Shown one piece after another: positions 35,029 through 44,110 of a stretch of 64,000 nt of DNA (within the stretch, counting starts at the first letter, position 1; every line of letters begins with the position of its first letter). Made by a program: the position numbers and the translations under genes. This stretch comes from Acidobacteriaceae bacterium. Its GTDB lineage: Bacteria > Acidobacteriota > Terriglobia > Terriglobales > Acidobacteriaceae. The notes under the pieces are model-generated. The model was not told the DNA's origin, ran no database searches, and saw nothing but the letters and a program-made list of their open reading frames with translations. The stretch is taken from the NCBI GenBank assembly GCA_003139095.1, contig PLHW01000064.1:62001-126000 (forward strand), read 5' to 3'.

Positions 35029-35544
35029 TCTTCTGACGATGCTAACAACTTTTTAGACGCAAGAGGCCGCAAATCGTACGTTCACGATTCAGCGAGCAAA
35101 GCAAAACACTCCTGGAAGCCTCGCGAGATTCGCTCCCCGGCGCGCTCCATCTTGGCGCGCCGGGACTGGCTGAAATGCGCGGCGAGCGCGCGGTTCTCAC
35201 TCTTCATCTCTTCCGCCGGATCTCTTCTGCCGGCGAATAAGTCACAGCACCGGCTCTCGTAACTTCCCCTCAAGAATCTAACTGCAAAGATCACGCTGTT
35301 CGACATAGGTTGCATGCGCTCGAGAATGGGCGCTGTCGCGCGACGATTTTCGCGGACGATCGTTCTTAGGTGGCCGATCGTTCTTAGGTGGCCGATCGTT
35401 CTTAAGGAGTCCGCATTATCTTTCTGTGGAAATTAATTTACAAATCTCTACCCATATCTCCGCAAGCGCCGCGTAGGATTTCGTTCGAATGGAAAGCTTG
35501 GAGGCGCACTGCCAGCGACCTTCCGGGCCAGAACGGAGACGGGA
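35029..35544. other. Divergent intergenic region upstream of the sigma factor and a receiver protein
   Basis: 516 bases between divergent genes. A short minus frame at 35082-35315 is Arg/Ser-rich and has no support. The region holds an 18-bp tandem repeat (35357-35407) and an AT-richer stretch (35410-35460), and it must contain the promoters of both flanking genes. Confidence 0.5.
35357..35407. repeat. 18-bp tandem repeat, 2.8 copies
   Basis: CGATCGTTCTTAGGTGGC occurs at 35357-35374 and 35375-35392, and CGATCGTTCTTAAGG follows at 35393-35407. Each unit begins with the palindrome CGATCG. Regular spacing upstream of the sigma and receiver genes suggests stacked regulator sites. Confidence 0.85.
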
Positions 35545-36006
35545 ATGGATGAACGCATCACAGTGCTTTACGTAGATGACAATCCCAAATCAAGCCGGCT
35601 GCTGGCCAGTGTCCTGGAAGAATGTGGTTTCAGAATCATCAGCAAAAACGACCCTGCGGAGGCGCTTGCGCTTTGCAGCATGACGGTCTTTGACCTCGCG
35701 CTGCTGGACTATGAGATGCCGGTGATGACCGGCGCGCATTTGGCGCGCGAGATAAAGCACCTGATGCCGGATGTACCGGTGGTGCTTATTTCCGGGCGCA
35801 CCAGCATTCCGGAGAGCGAACTGGAGTTTGTCGACGCGCACTTTGGATTCGGAACGGCGCTCGACGATCTGCTGTGGAGTATGCGCATCCTGGCGCCGCC
35901 CAAGGTTGTGGCGCGCGAGGCGGGCGCGCCCAGGCATGCTTTGGGGTTCGAGCACCGTCTGGCCGACCATCGGGAAAACAACTCTCGCTGGGCCGACTCG
36001 ACTTAG
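35545..36006 (+). CDS. Single-domain response-regulator receiver protein
   Basis: A 153-residue receiver with D11-D12 and phosphoacceptor D55 (L-L-D-Y-E-M-P). The S/T position is kept in L-I-S-G-R-T, but the usual K-P after strand five is absent (F-V-D-A-H-F-G-F-G). The C-terminal tail of about 35 residues has no output domain. It may serve as a phosphate sink or be signalling-defective. No kinase is adjacent. Confidence 0.85.
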   Translation: MDERITVLYVDDNPKSSRLLASVLEECGFRIISKNDPAEALALCSMTVFDLALLDYEMPVMTGAHLAREIKHLMPDVPVVLISGRTSIPESELEFVDAHFGFGTALDDLLWSMRILAPPKVVAREAGAPRHALGFEHRLADHRENNSRWADST

Positions 36007-36272
36007 CGCTGGACTGCGAATTGAGAGCCAACCGGGGGATCGCGCGGCAAGCGCGTCGCGCGTGCCCCTCTCCTTCCAGCGATTTGTGACCATGCGCCGC
36101 GTTCGACGGCCGGCAATCAAAGCGGCTTAAACGTGCGCAGGGAGTGCAAAAGAATCGCCCGGGAGCAGGAAAACGATCGCCCGACCACAAAAAAGCTCTT
36201 TGCGCCGGCGCGCAACGCCTCTAAACTGTAGGAAGCTTGCCTGCGGCTTGGGCGGTTTTTCCCGGGGGTTCT

Positions 36273-37391
36273 GTGCGGGTATTGGTGACGGCAGACACGT
36301 TTAGCGGCGTCTGGACGTACGCGCGTGAACTGGTGACGGGCCTGGTAACTCAGGGCGCGCAGGTGATGCTCGTCAGCTTCGGCGAAATTCCGCTGCCCGA
36401 TCAGACGACCTGGATGCAGAGCCTGCACGGGCTGGAATATCATCCCACCGCGTTTCGCCTCGATTGGATGCAGGAGGGCGAACAGGATTTTTTTGCGGCG
36501 CAGGAATATCTGTGCCAGATCGTCCACGACACGCGCCCCGACATTCTCCATCTGAATCAACTGAGTTTTGGCGCGCTGCCCGTCCCAACACCGCGCGTCG
36601 TGGCCGCGCACGGCGATATCATCACTTGGTGGTTGACGATTCACGGCAAAGAGCCGGCACAGTCGGCGTGGCTGGACTGGTACCGGAGCACGAACCTGGC
36701 CGGACTGCAACGCGCCGATGCCGTGGTGACCACCACGCGCTGGATGGGCGAGATGCTGCGCGTCGCCTATGGAGACGATTTCTTCGGCCAGGTCATCTCG
36801 GCCGGGCGCAATCCGATCTACTTCAACCCGTTTGTCGCCAAGGAAGAGTTAGTGCTGGCGATTGGACGGCTGTGGGATTCGGGCAAGCAGGTGTCATTGC
36901 TGACGCAGCACTCGCATAAGCTGCCCGTGTGCATCGTGGGCGCCGATAATCCAATCCCCGTGCCCGCGCTGCCCATTCGCGCCGATGTAAAGGTTTCGAC
37001 CGGCGTGAACGAGGTTTCCGTGAAGGGCGCGCAGACCGAGTCGCAATTGCGCAATCTCTACAGCAAGTCGACGGTTTTTGCGGCGACGTCGCGTTACGAG
37101 CCGACGGGAATGGCATCGATTGAAGCGGCCTTCTCGCGCTGCGCTCTGGTGGCCAACGACATTCCGGTGTATCGCGAACTGTGGGGCGACGCGGCATTGT
37201 ATTTCGACCGCAACGACGCAGAGAGCCTCGCGGACGTTCTGGGCAAACTCGATCAGGATCGGGAGATGACGCGGTTGTATGGCACAAGGGCCTACAATCG
37301 CGCGCGGGAACGCTTTACGGCGCGGCGGATGGTGGATGAATTCCTGCATCTTTACCGCAGACTGCGCAACCTAAAGACCGCAGTCGCGTAA
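36273..37391 (+). CDS. GT4-type glycosyltransferase
   Basis: A 372-residue GT-B fold glycosyltransferase. The N-terminus (V-L-V-T-A-D-T-F-S-G-V-W-T-Y-A-R-E-L) and the C-terminal sugar-nucleotide signature S-R-Y-E-P-T-G-M-A-S-I-E-A-A-F-S-R-C-A-L are those of GT4 synthases and capsule-type enzymes. GTG 36273 is chosen because the fold begins right there, with GGGGG just upstream. The substrate is unknown; it is not in a polysaccharide cluster. Confidence 0.85.
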   Translation: MRVLVTADTFSGVWTYARELVTGLVTQGAQVMLVSFGEIPLPDQTTWMQSLHGLEYHPTAFRLDWMQEGEQDFFAAQEYLCQIVHDTRPDILHLNQLSFGALPVPTPRVVAAHGDIITWWLTIHGKEPAQSAWLDWYRSTNLAGLQRADAVVTTTRWMGEMLRVAYGDDFFGQVISAGRNPIYFNPFVAKEELVLAIGRLWDSGKQVSLLTQHSHKLPVCIVGADNPIPVPALPIRADVKVSTGVNEVSVKGAQTESQLRNLYSKSTVFAATSRYEPTGMASIEAAFSRCALVANDIPVYRELWGDAALYFDRNDAESLADVLGKLDQDREMTRLYGTRAYNRARERFTARRMVDEFLHLYRRLRNLKTAVA

Positions 37392-37565
37392 CGGGCAGGC
37401 AGTTTCGTCTCTTCGACTCCAGCAACCTCGATTCTCCGTTATTGATTGAGTTCAACTCACTCGCGTCCGGTTTGCGGCACGCTTCCACAATCTTCAATGC
37501 GCCGGCGCTCGCCATGCTATACTTTTCAGGCATATCTTCTGCCCATTTAGCGAACGGAGGACAGT

Positions 37566-38171
37566 ATCGACAAGCGTTTTATCCGCATGAATGAGCGTAT
37601 CCGCGCACGCGAAGTGCGTGTGATCGGCGACGAGGGCGAACAAATCGGTGTTATGCCTCCCTTCGAGGCGCTCAAACTAGCTCGCGAAAAAAATCTCGAC
37701 CTGGTGGAAATTTCCCCAACCGCGCAACCTCCGGTGTGCCGCATCATGGATTATGGGAAGTTTCTTTATCAGAATGAGAAGCGCGAACGCGAAGCGAAGA
37801 AAAAACAGAAGATCATTACGGTCAAGGAAGTGAAGTTCCGTATCAACGTCGATGATCACGACTACGATACGAAAAAGAATCATGTGCTGCGCTTCCTCGA
37901 CGAAGGAGACAAGGTCAAAGCGACCATCTTCTTCCGCGGACGCGAAATGACGCGGCAGTCTCTGGGCCGGCAGATTCTCGAACGTCTGATTAAAGACGTC
38001 GAGAACAAGGGCATTGTGGAATTTCGCCCGCGGCAGGAAGGCAACACGTTGCACCTGATCCTGGCACCGAAGAAAGACGCCGGCGGCAAGGAAAAGGAAA
38101 AAGCGCCGAAGCCGGTCGTCGCTAAACCGGCGCCTCCGCCGCCCGCACAGGGCGGAGCGCAAACTGCTTAG
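37566..38171 (+). CDS. infC: Translation initiation factor IF-3, probable ATC start
   Basis: IF-3 keeps ribosomal subunits apart and proofreads start codons. R-M-N-E-R-I-R-A-R-E-V-R-V-I, P-V-C-R-I-M-D-Y-G-K and R-G-R-E-M-T-R-Q are diagnostic. The nearest ATG (37587) lacks a ribosome site, while ATC 37566 lies five bases after GGAGG and is in frame, adding I-D-K-R-F-I-R. infC genes often use ATT/ATC/ATA, which IF-3 itself discriminates against, giving autoregulation. The C-terminal Lys/Pro/Ala tail is longer than usual. It heads the infC-rpmI-rplT-pheST cluster. Confidence 0.93.
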   Translation: MDKRFIRMNERIRAREVRVIGDEGEQIGVMPPFEALKLAREKNLDLVEISPTAQPPVCRIMDYGKFLYQNEKREREAKKKQKIITVKEVKFRINVDDHDYDTKKNHVLRFLDEGDKVKATIFFRGREMTRQSLGRQILERLIKDVENKGIVEFRPRQEGNTLHLILAPKKDAGGKEKEKAPKPVVAKPAPPPPAQGGAQTA

Positions 38172-38300
38172 AGCAGCTGTCAGTCGTCAGCCATCAGGAA
38201 AATCTCTTGGTGCCGTCGCTGGAAATGACGCGATAGTGCGCGGCAAAGCGCCGAAAGTTTGAACTGAGAACTGAAAACCGAGAACTGAGAACTGATTCTT
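38172..38300. repeat. Intergenic word-repeat sequence (CTGAGAACTGA family)
   Basis: Between infC and rpmI: GTCAGTCGTCAGCCATCAGG, then TGAACTGAGAACTGAAAACC and GAGAACTGAGAACTGATT. The gap is longer than usual for this operon. Confidence 0.75.
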
Positions 38301-38498
38301 ATGCCTAAACTAAAAACGCACAAAGGCGCTGCCAAGCGCTTCAAGAAAACGGCAACGGGGAAGATCAAGCGTCACAAGGCGAATTTGCGGCACATCCTGA
38401 CCTCGAAGGCGAAGAAGCGCAAGAAACGGTTGGGCGCTTCGACTTTGGTGAGCGATGGCGACTACAAGAAAGCCGCGCGCATGATCCCGTACGCCTAA
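38301..38498 (+). CDS. rpmI: Ribosomal protein bL35
   Basis: A 65-residue basic protein, [17 protein letters not shown], the standard bL35 opening, with the usual R-H-I-L-T-S-K segment. Length and location between infC and rplT are canonical. Confidence 0.97.
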   Translation: MPKLKTHKGAAKRFKKTATGKIKRHKANLRHILTSKAKKRKKRLGASTLVSDGDYKKAARMIPYA

Positions 38499-38701
38499 AC
38501 TTGGCTTTTGGCTCCCGGCCTTTGTTTAAGAGCCGGAGCACTCCGAAAGCCCATAGCCGAAAGCCTTAACCGCTTTCAATCCAAGTCTGCGGATTTTTCG
38601 AGATTCGCAGCGGCGTGTGAAGAGGTCAGACTTCGCAAATCCCGACGGGTAGAAGTCTCCTTACCTCCAGCCGCCAGATGAAATAAAAAAGGAGAACAAC
38701 A

Positions 38702-39070
38702 ATGCCTCGTGTAAAACGCGGAACCAAACGCCGCGCCAGGCGCAAAAAGATACTTGACCGCGCCAGTGGATATTTCCTAACAAAATCAAAACTGTACCGC
38801 GCGGCCAAAGAAGCCGTGGAGCGCGGGCTGAAGTTTGCCTACTCGGGCCGCAAGCAGAAAAAGCGGCAGTACCGCTCGATTTGGATCGTCCGCATCGGCG
38901 CCGCCGCCCGCCTGAATGGGCTGAATTACAACCAGTTCATCAGCGGGCTGAAGAAGGCGGGCATCGAACTGGACCGCAAGATTCTGGCGGAACTGGCGGT
39001 CAACGATGCGGCGGGCTTTGCGCATTTAGCCGAACAGGCGAAGACGGCGAACGCCGCGGCTACCGCTTAG
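38702..39070 (+). CDS. rplT: Ribosomal protein bL20
   Basis: A 122-residue protein, [16 protein letters not shown], the standard bL20 opening, with [12 protein letters not shown]. Strong AAAGGAG upstream. In the 203-base gap from rpmI, word-like repeats are seen (GGCTTTTGGCTC, GAAAGCCCATAGCCGAAAGCC), which may form the structured leader expected for bL20 autoregulation. Confidence 0.97.
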   Translation: MPRVKRGTKRRARRKKILDRASGYFLTKSKLYRAAKEAVERGLKFAYSGRKQKKRQYRSIWIVRIGAAARLNGLNYNQFISGLKKAGIELDRKILAELAVNDAAGFAHLAEQAKTANAAATA

Positions 39071-39110
39071 CTCTCGGCCGTCAGCTTTAAGCTTTCAGTC
39101 TTAGCTTACT

Positions 39111-39180
39111 ATTGTCATCCTGAGCGGAACAGAACGATTCGCAAAGCGAATCGTTCTGTGGAGTCGAAGGACCCCTGCAC
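39111..39180. repeat. Dispersed intergenic repeat with perfect hairpin
   Basis: TTGTCATCCTGAGCGGAACAG, then a perfect 14-bp inverted repeat ACAGAACGATTCGC/GCGAATCGTTCTGT around AAA (39129-39159), then GAGTCGAAGGACCCCTGC. The CATCCTGAGCG...GAAGGA pattern is a frequent intergenic repeat in several phyla. Confidence 0.75.
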
Positions 39181-39258
39181 CCTGCACACTACCATCGCAG
39201 CTGAAGGGAGTTTTCTCCGCGTCGCTCAGCATCACGATCTTTTTAGATTTGCGAGCGC

Positions 39259-40374
39259 ATGCCCTACAGCGTCCCCAGACTGAGCGACTTTTCTCCCGCC
39301 GTCCTCGACGAGGCAGCGCGTGAGTTGCTCTCGGCTTTGGACCAGGAATCGGCGGCCGTAGATTCTGAAAGCGATTGGAAGCTCTATCGCGACCGCTGGA
39401 TGGCGCGCAAGAACGGCGCACTCACGCAGCTCAACGATCTCTGGCTTAAGGCCGCGCCCGGCCAAAACAAACGCGACGTTGGCCAGCGCGTCAACGAACT
39501 CAAAATTAAAGTTGAGCAAACGGTCGAGGCCACGCTGAGCCGCATCCAGAGCGGAACATCGTCCTCGCGTTTAGCGGCCGAGCGCCTCGATATCACTCTT
39601 CCCGGAATCCGCCGCTCAATTGGCGCCGAGCACCCCGTCATCAAGACGATGAACGAAATCATCGGCGTCTTTCGCAACCTGGGCTATTCGGTCGAGGAAG
39701 GTCCTGAGATCGAAACGGATTACTACAACTTCGAAGCGCTGAATTTTCCGCCCAACCATCCCGCACGCGACACGCAGGACACGCTCTTCATCGCCGGGCA
39801 GGACACGAAGGCCTTGCGCGACCGACTCTTGTTGCGAACGCACACTTCGCCGGTGCAGATTCGCACCATGCAGAAGATGAAGCCGCCGGTGCGCGTGGTG
39901 TGTCCGGGAAAAGTGCACCGCAACGACGCGCCCGATGCGACGCACTCGCCGATTTTTCACCAGGTCGAGGGCCTTGCGGTGGATACCAGCATCACCTTCT
40001 GCGATCTAAAAGGCACGCTCGATCACGCCATGAAAGCGCTGTTTGGGTCGAACGTGAAGACACGATTTTACCCGTCGTTCTTCCCGTTCACCGAACCGAG
40101 CGCCGACGTGCAGATCAGTTGCATTTTTTGCGACGGCAAGGGCACGCGCGACGGCGCCCCATGCCGCAACTGCAAGGCCAGCGGCTGGATCGAACTGCTC
40201 GGCTGCGGCATGGTCGACCCGAATGTGTATGGGTTTGTCGATTACGATACGGCGAAGGTTTCAGGATTTGCGTTTGGCATGGGTGTGGAACGCATCGCGA
40301 TTCTGAAATACGGTGTCGACGATATTCAGTTGTTCTTTAACGGGGATGTAAGGTTCTTGCAGCAGTTTGCGTAA
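39259..40374 (+). CDS. pheS: Phenylalanine-tRNA ligase alpha subunit
   Basis: A 371-residue class II synthetase alpha chain. The coiled-coil N-terminus is followed by motif 2 (F-H-Q-V-E-G-L-A-V-D) and motif 3 (G-F-A-F-G-M-G-V-E-R-I-A-I-L). A C-x-x-C insertion (C-I-F-C-D-G-K-G-T, then C-R-N-C-K-A-S-G-W) is likely zinc-binding, as in a subset of bacterial PheS. It is followed by pheT after a repeat-filled spacer. Confidence 0.96.
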   Translation: MPYSVPRLSDFSPAVLDEAARELLSALDQESAAVDSESDWKLYRDRWMARKNGALTQLNDLWLKAAPGQNKRDVGQRVNELKIKVEQTVEATLSRIQSGTSSSRLAAERLDITLPGIRRSIGAEHPVIKTMNEIIGVFRNLGYSVEEGPEIETDYYNFEALNFPPNHPARDTQDTLFIAGQDTKALRDRLLLRTHTSPVQIRTMQKMKPPVRVVCPGKVHRNDAPDATHSPIFHQVEGLAVDTSITFCDLKGTLDHAMKALFGSNVKTRFYPSFFPFTEPSADVQISCIFCDGKGTRDGAPCRNCKASGWIELLGCGMVDPNVYGFVDYDTAKVSGFAFGMGVERIAILKYGVDDIQLFFNGDVRFLQQFA

Positions 40375-40473
40375 AAGCTGTGAGCTACGAGTCGCGAGCG
40401 TCGAGCAAGGACTCGACTGCTCAGGTTTGCTCCTGGCTCGAAGCTCGCGGCTCATAGCTGGTTTTGCTCTCTC
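40375..40473. repeat. Intergenic word-repeat inverted sequence (GAGCCGCGAG family, copy 2)
   Basis: AGCTGTGAGCTACGAGTCGCG and GAGCGTCGAGCAAGGACTCG on the left face GCTCCTGGCTCGAAGCTCGC and GGCTCATAGCT on the right. The vocabulary is shared with 30806-30893 and 48072-48204. It splits pheS from pheT. Confidence 0.8.
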
Positions 40474-42519
40474 ATGAAAATCTCTCCATCATGGCTGCGC
40501 GACTTCGTCGACCTTCCCGTCGACTACCGTCGTCTTGCGGATGAACTTACGCTGGCGGGCGTTGCCGTCGAAGGCATCTCGGGCGACGGCGAAAACACGG
40601 TCTATGAGATGGAAATCACGACCAATCGCCCGGATGCGATGAATCATTACGGCGTGGCGCGCGAGGCCTCCGCGCTGTACGATCTGCCACTGCGGCCGAT
40701 TGAGCCGAAACTGCCTGCTGCGCAGGGCAAGTCCGAGGTCACCATCGAAATTCAGGAGCCGGAGCTTTGCCCGCGCTTCACGGCGCGAGAAATTCGTGGC
40801 GCTCACGTGAAACCGTCGCCGGCGCAAATTGCGGCGCGGCTCCAGTTAATCGATCAGCGTCCCATCAGCAACGCCGTCGACGCGACCAACTACGTGCTTT
40901 GGGAGAGCGGCAAGCCGACACACGTGTTCGATCTCGATCTGCTCGAAGGCCGGAGGCTCGTAATTCGTAAGGCAAGGGCGGGCGAGACGCTCAAAACGCT
41001 GGACGGCGTCGAGTGCAAACTCGCGACCGAAGATCTCGTTGTCGCCGATGCGGTGAAGCCGGTCGGACTCGCTGGAGTCATGGGCGGATTCGACACGATG
41101 ATCACGGAAAAAACGAAGAACATCCTAATCGAATCCGCGTGGTGGGACCCGGTCACCGTGCGCCGAATGTCCAAGCGCCATGGCATTCACACCGACGCGT
41201 CGCATCGCTTCGAACGCGGCGCGGATTTCGAATCCACGGTTCCCTCGACCAATCGCGTCGCCGAGTTGATTCTAAATTCCGGCGGCGGCACTCTGGTCGG
41301 CGACGTCATTGACGTCATCGCGCGCAAAATGGATCAGGCGCCGGTCGAACTCGATCTGCGCGAAGTTGATCGCATTCTCGGCGAGCGGCTGTCGACGGTC
41401 GAGATCAGCCGCATTCTCTCGCGGCTCGGCTTCGCACTGATGGCGGGCAATGAAGACCGCTACCTGGTGCACATTCCCAGCTGGCGGCTCGATATCGAGC
41501 GCGAAATCGACATCATCGAGGAGATCGCCCGGCTGCACGGCTACGACAAATTTCCGAATACGTTGCCGGCATATGCCGGCGAGGTGCGCGACCTGCCCGA
41601 CGCCCACAAAGATGGGCGCATCCGCTCGACGCTGCTCGCGCTCGGCTACGACGAGGCGATTTCACTGACGTTCATTTCGAAGGATGATGCGCGGCGCTTC
41701 TCGAAAGTGGCGGAACTCGATCTCGCGAATCCGCTGAGCGACGAGGCTTCGGTGATGCGCACCTCGCTTGTGCCCAGCATGCTCAACCTGCTGGCCTACA
41801 ACCTGAACCGCGGCAGCGAGAATGTTCGGCTGTTTGAAGCCGGCAAGGCGTTCGAAGCCGCGGGCGAGAAGGCGGTGGAGCGAAAGCAGATCGTGTTTGG
41901 CGCGACCGGCATCGTAGACAGCGGCGTCGTGCGCGGTCTCTCGGCGGGAGCGGAGGCGCGGCCGCTCTCGTTTTTCGATTTAAAGGGCGACGTTGAAGAC
42001 TTGCTGGGGCAATTCGGATATTGGGAACTTGGTTACGATGCGCAGACGGCGGGCTATTATCATCCGGGGCGCTCGGCACGCGCGGTGATGGATGGCGCAA
42101 TGGTCGCGCAGTTTGGGCAAATTCATCCGGATGTGGCCGCCGCACGCAAGCTGAAGCAGGACGTGTTTATTGCCGAACTGTATCTCGACCGCCTGTATCA
42201 GCACGATCTTCGCGCGGTGCGCTACGAGGCGCTGCCGCGCTTCCCCGCTGTCGAGCGCGACTTCTCGTTTGTGTTTGCCGACGCGGTGGAGTTCGAAACA
42301 ATTCGGCAGCGCGTGATGGGCCTGGGCATCGCCGAGCTGCGGAGCTTCGTGCCGATAGAAATCTTTCGTGGCGAAAAAGTAGGCGCGGTAAAGTATTCGA
42401 TTCTGTTGCGCGCGAAATTTCAATCTGCGGACCGCACCCTGCGCGACGACGAAGTGGCCGCGTGGGCGGGGCAGATCGCAAAAGCGCTGGAGGAATTGGG
42501 CGGCGTGCAGAGGGCGTAG
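40474..42519 (+). CDS. pheT: Phenylalanine-tRNA ligase beta subunit, short form
   Basis: A 681-residue beta chain containing the B3/B4 editing region, B5 and the C-terminal ferredoxin-fold anticodon-binding domain (A-L-P-R-F-P-A-V-E-R-D-F-S-F-V-F). It lacks the EMAP-type tRNA-binding domain usual near residues 40-150: M-K-I-S-P-S-W-L-R-D-F-V ... V-E-G-I runs straight into the B1 remainder. This accounts for the shortness compared with about 790 residues in E. coli. The synthetase is an (alpha-beta)2 tetramer with PheS. Confidence 0.95.
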   Translation: MKISPSWLRDFVDLPVDYRRLADELTLAGVAVEGISGDGENTVYEMEITTNRPDAMNHYGVAREASALYDLPLRPIEPKLPAAQGKSEVTIEIQEPELCPRFTAREIRGAHVKPSPAQIAARLQLIDQRPISNAVDATNYVLWESGKPTHVFDLDLLEGRRLVIRKARAGETLKTLDGVECKLATEDLVVADAVKPVGLAGVMGGFDTMITEKTKNILIESAWWDPVTVRRMSKRHGIHTDASHRFERGADFESTVPSTNRVAELILNSGGGTLVGDVIDVIARKMDQAPVELDLREVDRILGERLSTVEISRILSRLGFALMAGNEDRYLVHIPSWRLDIEREIDIIEEIARLHGYDKFPNTLPAYAGEVRDLPDAHKDGRIRSTLLALGYDEAISLTFISKDDARRFSKVAELDLANPLSDEASVMRTSLVPSMLNLLAYNLNRGSENVRLFEAGKAFEAAGEKAVERKQIVFGATGIVDSGVVRGLSAGAEARPLSFFDLKGDVEDLLGQFGYWELGYDAQTAGYYHPGRSARAVMDGAMVAQFGQIHPDVAAARKLKQDVFIAELYLDRLYQHDLRAVRYEALPRFPAVERDFSFVFADAVEFETIRQRVMGLGIAELRSFVPIEIFRGEKVGAVKYSILLRAKFQSADRTLRDDEVAAWAGQIAKALEELGGVQRA

Positions 42520-42566
42520 AAGTATTGAGATCCTCGGCCGCTTACACACCCGGTTTAGCGCCTCCC

Positions 42567-42968
42567 TTATTGCATCGCCGCTTGCAGCAGCCAGAACGCC
42601 ATCGTTGCGATCGCGGAAACCGGCGCGTACCAGCGAAGCGGATTGTCCCGCCAAATGCCGCTCAAGCCAAAGAGGAGACCACTAAGAGATAACAGTAGTC
42701 CTACGACCATCCCTTTCATCAGGAGCGGATCGTACCATCCAAATCGGTGAATCTGCGCAAAAGCGATCATCAGGGCCGCGAGTAGTCCCGATGCCGACGC
42801 GAGAATAAATCCCATCAGCGACAATTTCGCCGACACCGTCCGCGATCGCTGCACCCGCTTCCAGCGCGCCCATCCCCACACAGTTGTGATCGGTGCAACC
42901 AAGAAGCTAAGGATGGCGAGCAGGCCGATGAGGACGCCGACAGATGTGCTCATGAGATTCGGGCTCAT
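42567..42968 (-). CDS. Small membrane protein, DUF4190-like layout
   Basis: A 133-residue protein with four membrane helices and a short W-G-W-A-R-W-K-R segment between the first two. ATG 42966-42968 or ATG 42951-42953 may be the start; neither has a ribosome site, and the upstream open frame is not protein-like. It is antisense to its neighbours. Its function is unknown. Confidence 0.55.
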   Translation of the reverse strand: MSPNLMSTSVGVLIGLLAILSFLVAPITTVWGWARWKRVQRSRTVSAKLSLMGFILASASGLLAALMIAFAQIHRFGWYDPLLMKGMVVGLLLSLSGLLFGLSGIWRDNPLRWYAPVSAIATMAFWLLQAAMQ

Positions 42969-43151
42969 TCTACGCCGACTGGTGTAACCACTAACGCAAA
43001 CACCATCTCTCGCGCCCTGTGTCGTCGTGTCGCTCCCCGTAGTGTTGATTCGGAGGCACCCGTTAGGGCACGTCTTCCGGGCCATTCCACAGCGTTCTGC
43101 GTTATACTCGCCTGAAAGCTACGCAAGACCTAGCGAAAGCGAGTGGTATTC

Positions 43152-43448
43152 ATGTCGGCCAAAGCGATGGAAGAGTTACCTGCGCAGGTTCCGGGCGAAG
43201 ATTTTCAGGCGCTGGAAGAGAAAATTTATCGCACCATTGAGTTGTACAAGGCCGCGAAAGAGGCGCGCGCGAATGCCGAGCGCGACGCGGAGCGACTGCG
43301 CGAGCAGATCGAGCAGCGCGAAGAAGAGAACCAGGCGCTGCGCCGCGAGTTGGTGCAGTTGCGCAAGGATCGTGAGGACATTCGAGGCCGCGTGGAACGC
43401 ATGCTGAATCAGATGGAGAGCATGGCGCAGGAGCAGGCGGCCAGCTGA
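43152..43448 (+). CDS. Coiled-coil protein upstream of zapA (ZapB-like)
   Basis: A 98-residue protein almost entirely coiled coil, with heptad-like L-x-E-x-x-E patterns (residues 15-95; D-A-E-R-L-R-E-Q-I-E-Q-R-E-E-E-N-Q-A-L). Its place directly upstream of zapA and downstream of pheT matches the small coiled-coil gene often seen there. A division role is inferred from context and form. The start could also be a GTG three codons earlier. Confidence 0.72.
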   Translation: MSAKAMEELPAQVPGEDFQALEEKIYRTIELYKAAKEARANAERDAERLREQIEQREEENQALRRELVQLRKDREDIRGRVERMLNQMESMAQEQAAS

Positions 43449-43552
43449 AATTCGGCGGAACTGGCGGGCGGTCGACGAGCAACCGATCATCCGCCGGCAA
43501 GAGAGCGGTAAGCCTCGCCCGAATTGAGGTGCGGCAACTACCGAGGAGTTAC

Positions 43553-43888
43553 ATGGCAACAGCCAGTAAACAATCTCCGACCAAGGATCCGGCGAACGGA
43601 AGCGTGCGCGTGGAAATTTTCGACCAGGTCTATAACCTGCGCGGCTCCGATGCCGATTACATCCTGAAGCTTGCCGAATACGTCGACGCCAAGATGCGCG
43701 CCGTGTCGGAGCAGACGTCAACCGTCGATTCCGTGCGGCTGGCCGTGCTGGCGGCGCTCAACATCGCCGACGAGTATCATCTGCTGAAGCGAAGCGTGGA
43801 GACATCCGAGCCCGAGGTGCGGCAGCGGGCCAGCAAACTGGCAAGCGCGCTCGATGAAATTTTGCAAGAGGACAGGCGGGCCGGATAA
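43553..43888 (+). CDS. zapA: Cell-division protein ZapA
   Basis: A 111-residue FtsZ-ring stabiliser. V-R-V-E-I-F-D-Q-V-Y-N-L-R-G-S-D-A-D-Y-I-L-K-L-A-E-Y-V-D is the family's N-terminal domain, and a coiled-coil helix follows. ATG 43553 with GAGGAG upstream is the start. Confidence 0.92.
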   Translation: MATASKQSPTKDPANGSVRVEIFDQVYNLRGSDADYILKLAEYVDAKMRAVSEQTSTVDSVRLAVLAALNIADEYHLLKRSVETSEPEVRQRASKLASALDEILQEDRRAG

Positions 43889-43949
43889 CTCCGTCGTAAC
43901 CTCCCGTTCACACTCCTTCCAAGGGATGCGTTCCTTCGAGCGCGCCTGA

Positions 43950-44110
43950 CAGCAAACTCACTGCCAACTATTTTCTAATTGCCTATTGCGAATCCGCCGA
44001 GACTTGCCTAGCATCGAACCTGAAAGCCGACCTGCTACGTTGGTGTTGGTGGCAACCGATTTTTGAACCAATGCCGAATGAACGGGGACTCGACTCGCAA
44101 AAAGATCCGG
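43950..44110 (+). ncRNA. Candidate small RNA downstream of zapA (6S RNA position)
   Basis: The 346 bases between zapA and the next gene have no protein frame with support. In many bacteria 6S RNA lies just after zapA. GCGAATC (43988-43994) could pair with GACTCGC (about 44091-44097) as an outer stem around an internal region containing GTTGGTGTTGG. This is positional evidence plus a weak fold, nothing more. Confidence 0.25.

Noticed and set aside
32897-35262. Long plus-strand frames opposite the sigma/anti-sigma genes
   Set aside because: They mirror the Ala/Ser-rich linker and sigma gene on the minus strand; no start signals or motifs.
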